From Amylostereum areolatum (taxonomy: Eukaryota; Basidiomycota; Agaricomycetes; Russulales; Stereaceae), in NCBI GenBank assembly GCA_012932865.1, contig SAXG01000037.1, forward strand, positions 310,001 to 374,000: a stretch of DNA of 64,000 nt. Direction: 5' to 3'. The position numbers and the translations under genes are program-made. How positions within the stretch are numbered: position 1 is the first letter of the stretch; every line of letters begins with the position of its first letter. Below, one piece after another: positions 63,905 to 64,000 of this stretch. The notes beneath the pieces are model-generated. The model had not been told where the DNA came from. It was given only the letters and a program-made list of their open reading frames with translations, and made no database searches.

Positions 63905-64000
63905 AGTACTATTCGGATCCGACCACTCTGCGGTGGGCCCATACCCCCATGGGCCCACCATGGGACACATGTTACCAGCGGGTTAGTAGACTCATGGGAC
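63905..64000 (-). repeat. right terminal inverted repeat of B (incomplete)
   Basis: Paired palindromes TGGGCCCA at 63934-63941 and 63950-63957, then CCACCATGGGACACATGTTAC and GGTTAGTAGACT. These match the right end of A (CACCATGGGGTATGTGTTG, GCTAGTAGACTTG). In A some 50 bp remain after the corresponding point, so the tip lies just beyond the window. Confidence 0.8.

Larger units (their letters stand above)
1..64000. mobile_element. KDZ transposon B (outermost element)
   Basis: I infer that the whole window lies inside one KDZ-class DNA transposon. The transposase gene lies at the left edge, in the position that element A shows to be about 370 bp from a terminus. The right edge holds a terminal-repeat sequence resembling both ends of A. 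Removing gypsy1, element C and the two solo LTRs leaves about 15.95 kb, and its gene order (KDZ, S, W, relic, L, ZnII, ZnI) is the exact reverse of A. The outermost bases of both termini lie outside the window, so its TSD cannot be read. Transposase, L, ZnII and ZnI are all damaged, so B looks non-autonomous. Confidence 0.8.

Noticed and set aside
1..64000. TET/JBP dioxygenase gene linked to KDZ elements
   Set aside because: TET/JBP genes are reported with some fungal KDZ elements. I looked for the HxD...H and Arg motifs in L, W and Zn genes and found no convincing match.
1..64000. tRNA, rRNA or host housekeeping genes
   Set aside because: No cloverleaf, rRNA core or conserved host protein was recognised. 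Every supported ORF traces to a mobile element.

Overview
The window is fungal, almost certainly from an agaricomycete (mushroom-forming basidiomycete). Genes are broken by many 45-65 base GT..AG introns. The transposase type is KDZ (Kyakuja-Dileera-Zisupton) with the CxC2-like cysteine cluster seen in these fungi, and the retroelements are Ty3/gypsy chromoviruses and a DIRS-order element. I see no ordinary host gene: essentially all 64 kb is transposons nested inside transposons.

Layout. The outer frame is one KDZ transposon, called B here. It starts a few tens of bases left of position 1 and ends a few tens of bases right of 64000; its right terminal repeat is visible at about 63905-64000. 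Into B went: a solo LTR (3065-3484) in an intron of its transposase; a chromovirus, gypsy1 (7843-46151, TSD GATGT); element C (52145-61145); and a second solo LTR (62500-62805, TSD GGGCC). gypsy1 was itself hit by a second KDZ transposon, A (11438-32162, TSD AGAGC), and by a hAT element (33029-43504, 8-bp TSD CTTCCTCG). The hAT element was hit by a DIRS-like element (33285-38831). Element C was hit by a second, nearly intact chromovirus, gypsy2 (52573-59668, TSD AGAGC). With its inserts and their TSDs removed, gypsy1 is 7,095 bp against 7,096 bp for gypsy2, which confirms the boundaries.

KDZ cargo. A and B are collinear once B is reversed and its insertions removed. Both carry: a divergent pair of C6 zinc-cluster genes (ZnI and ZnII, starts about 200 bp apart; two such pairs in A, one in B), a large gene L, a convergent relic of a second KDZ transposase, a divergent pair W and S (starts about 270 bp apart), and the KDZ transposase beside the terminal repeat. 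ZnI, ZnII, W and a small A-only gene share one N-terminal two-exon module whose exons end in WW/FW motifs, so they look like one paralogous family kept on the element. All six zinc clusters fit C-x2-C-x6-C-W-x7/8-C-x2-C-x6-C-[ST]-H. The DNA of both elements is full of TCGGA/TCCGA, which contains the CGG triplet typical of Zn2Cys6 factors. It is arrayed next to the termini and inside introns and coding repeats. My working idea is a self-addressed element whose proteins coat or regulate its own DNA.

Condition. KDZ-A reads as an intact transposase, while KDZ-B carries a nonsense codon; B's L, ZnI and ZnII genes are also damaged. gypsy2 has open gag and pol, while gypsy1 pol is cut in three with a frameshift and a stop. 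In both gypsy copies the roughly 1.2-kb leader before gag contains no ATG in any forward frame, yet it reads as protein in the gag frame with one conserved TAG. This suggests a non-AUG-initiated product.
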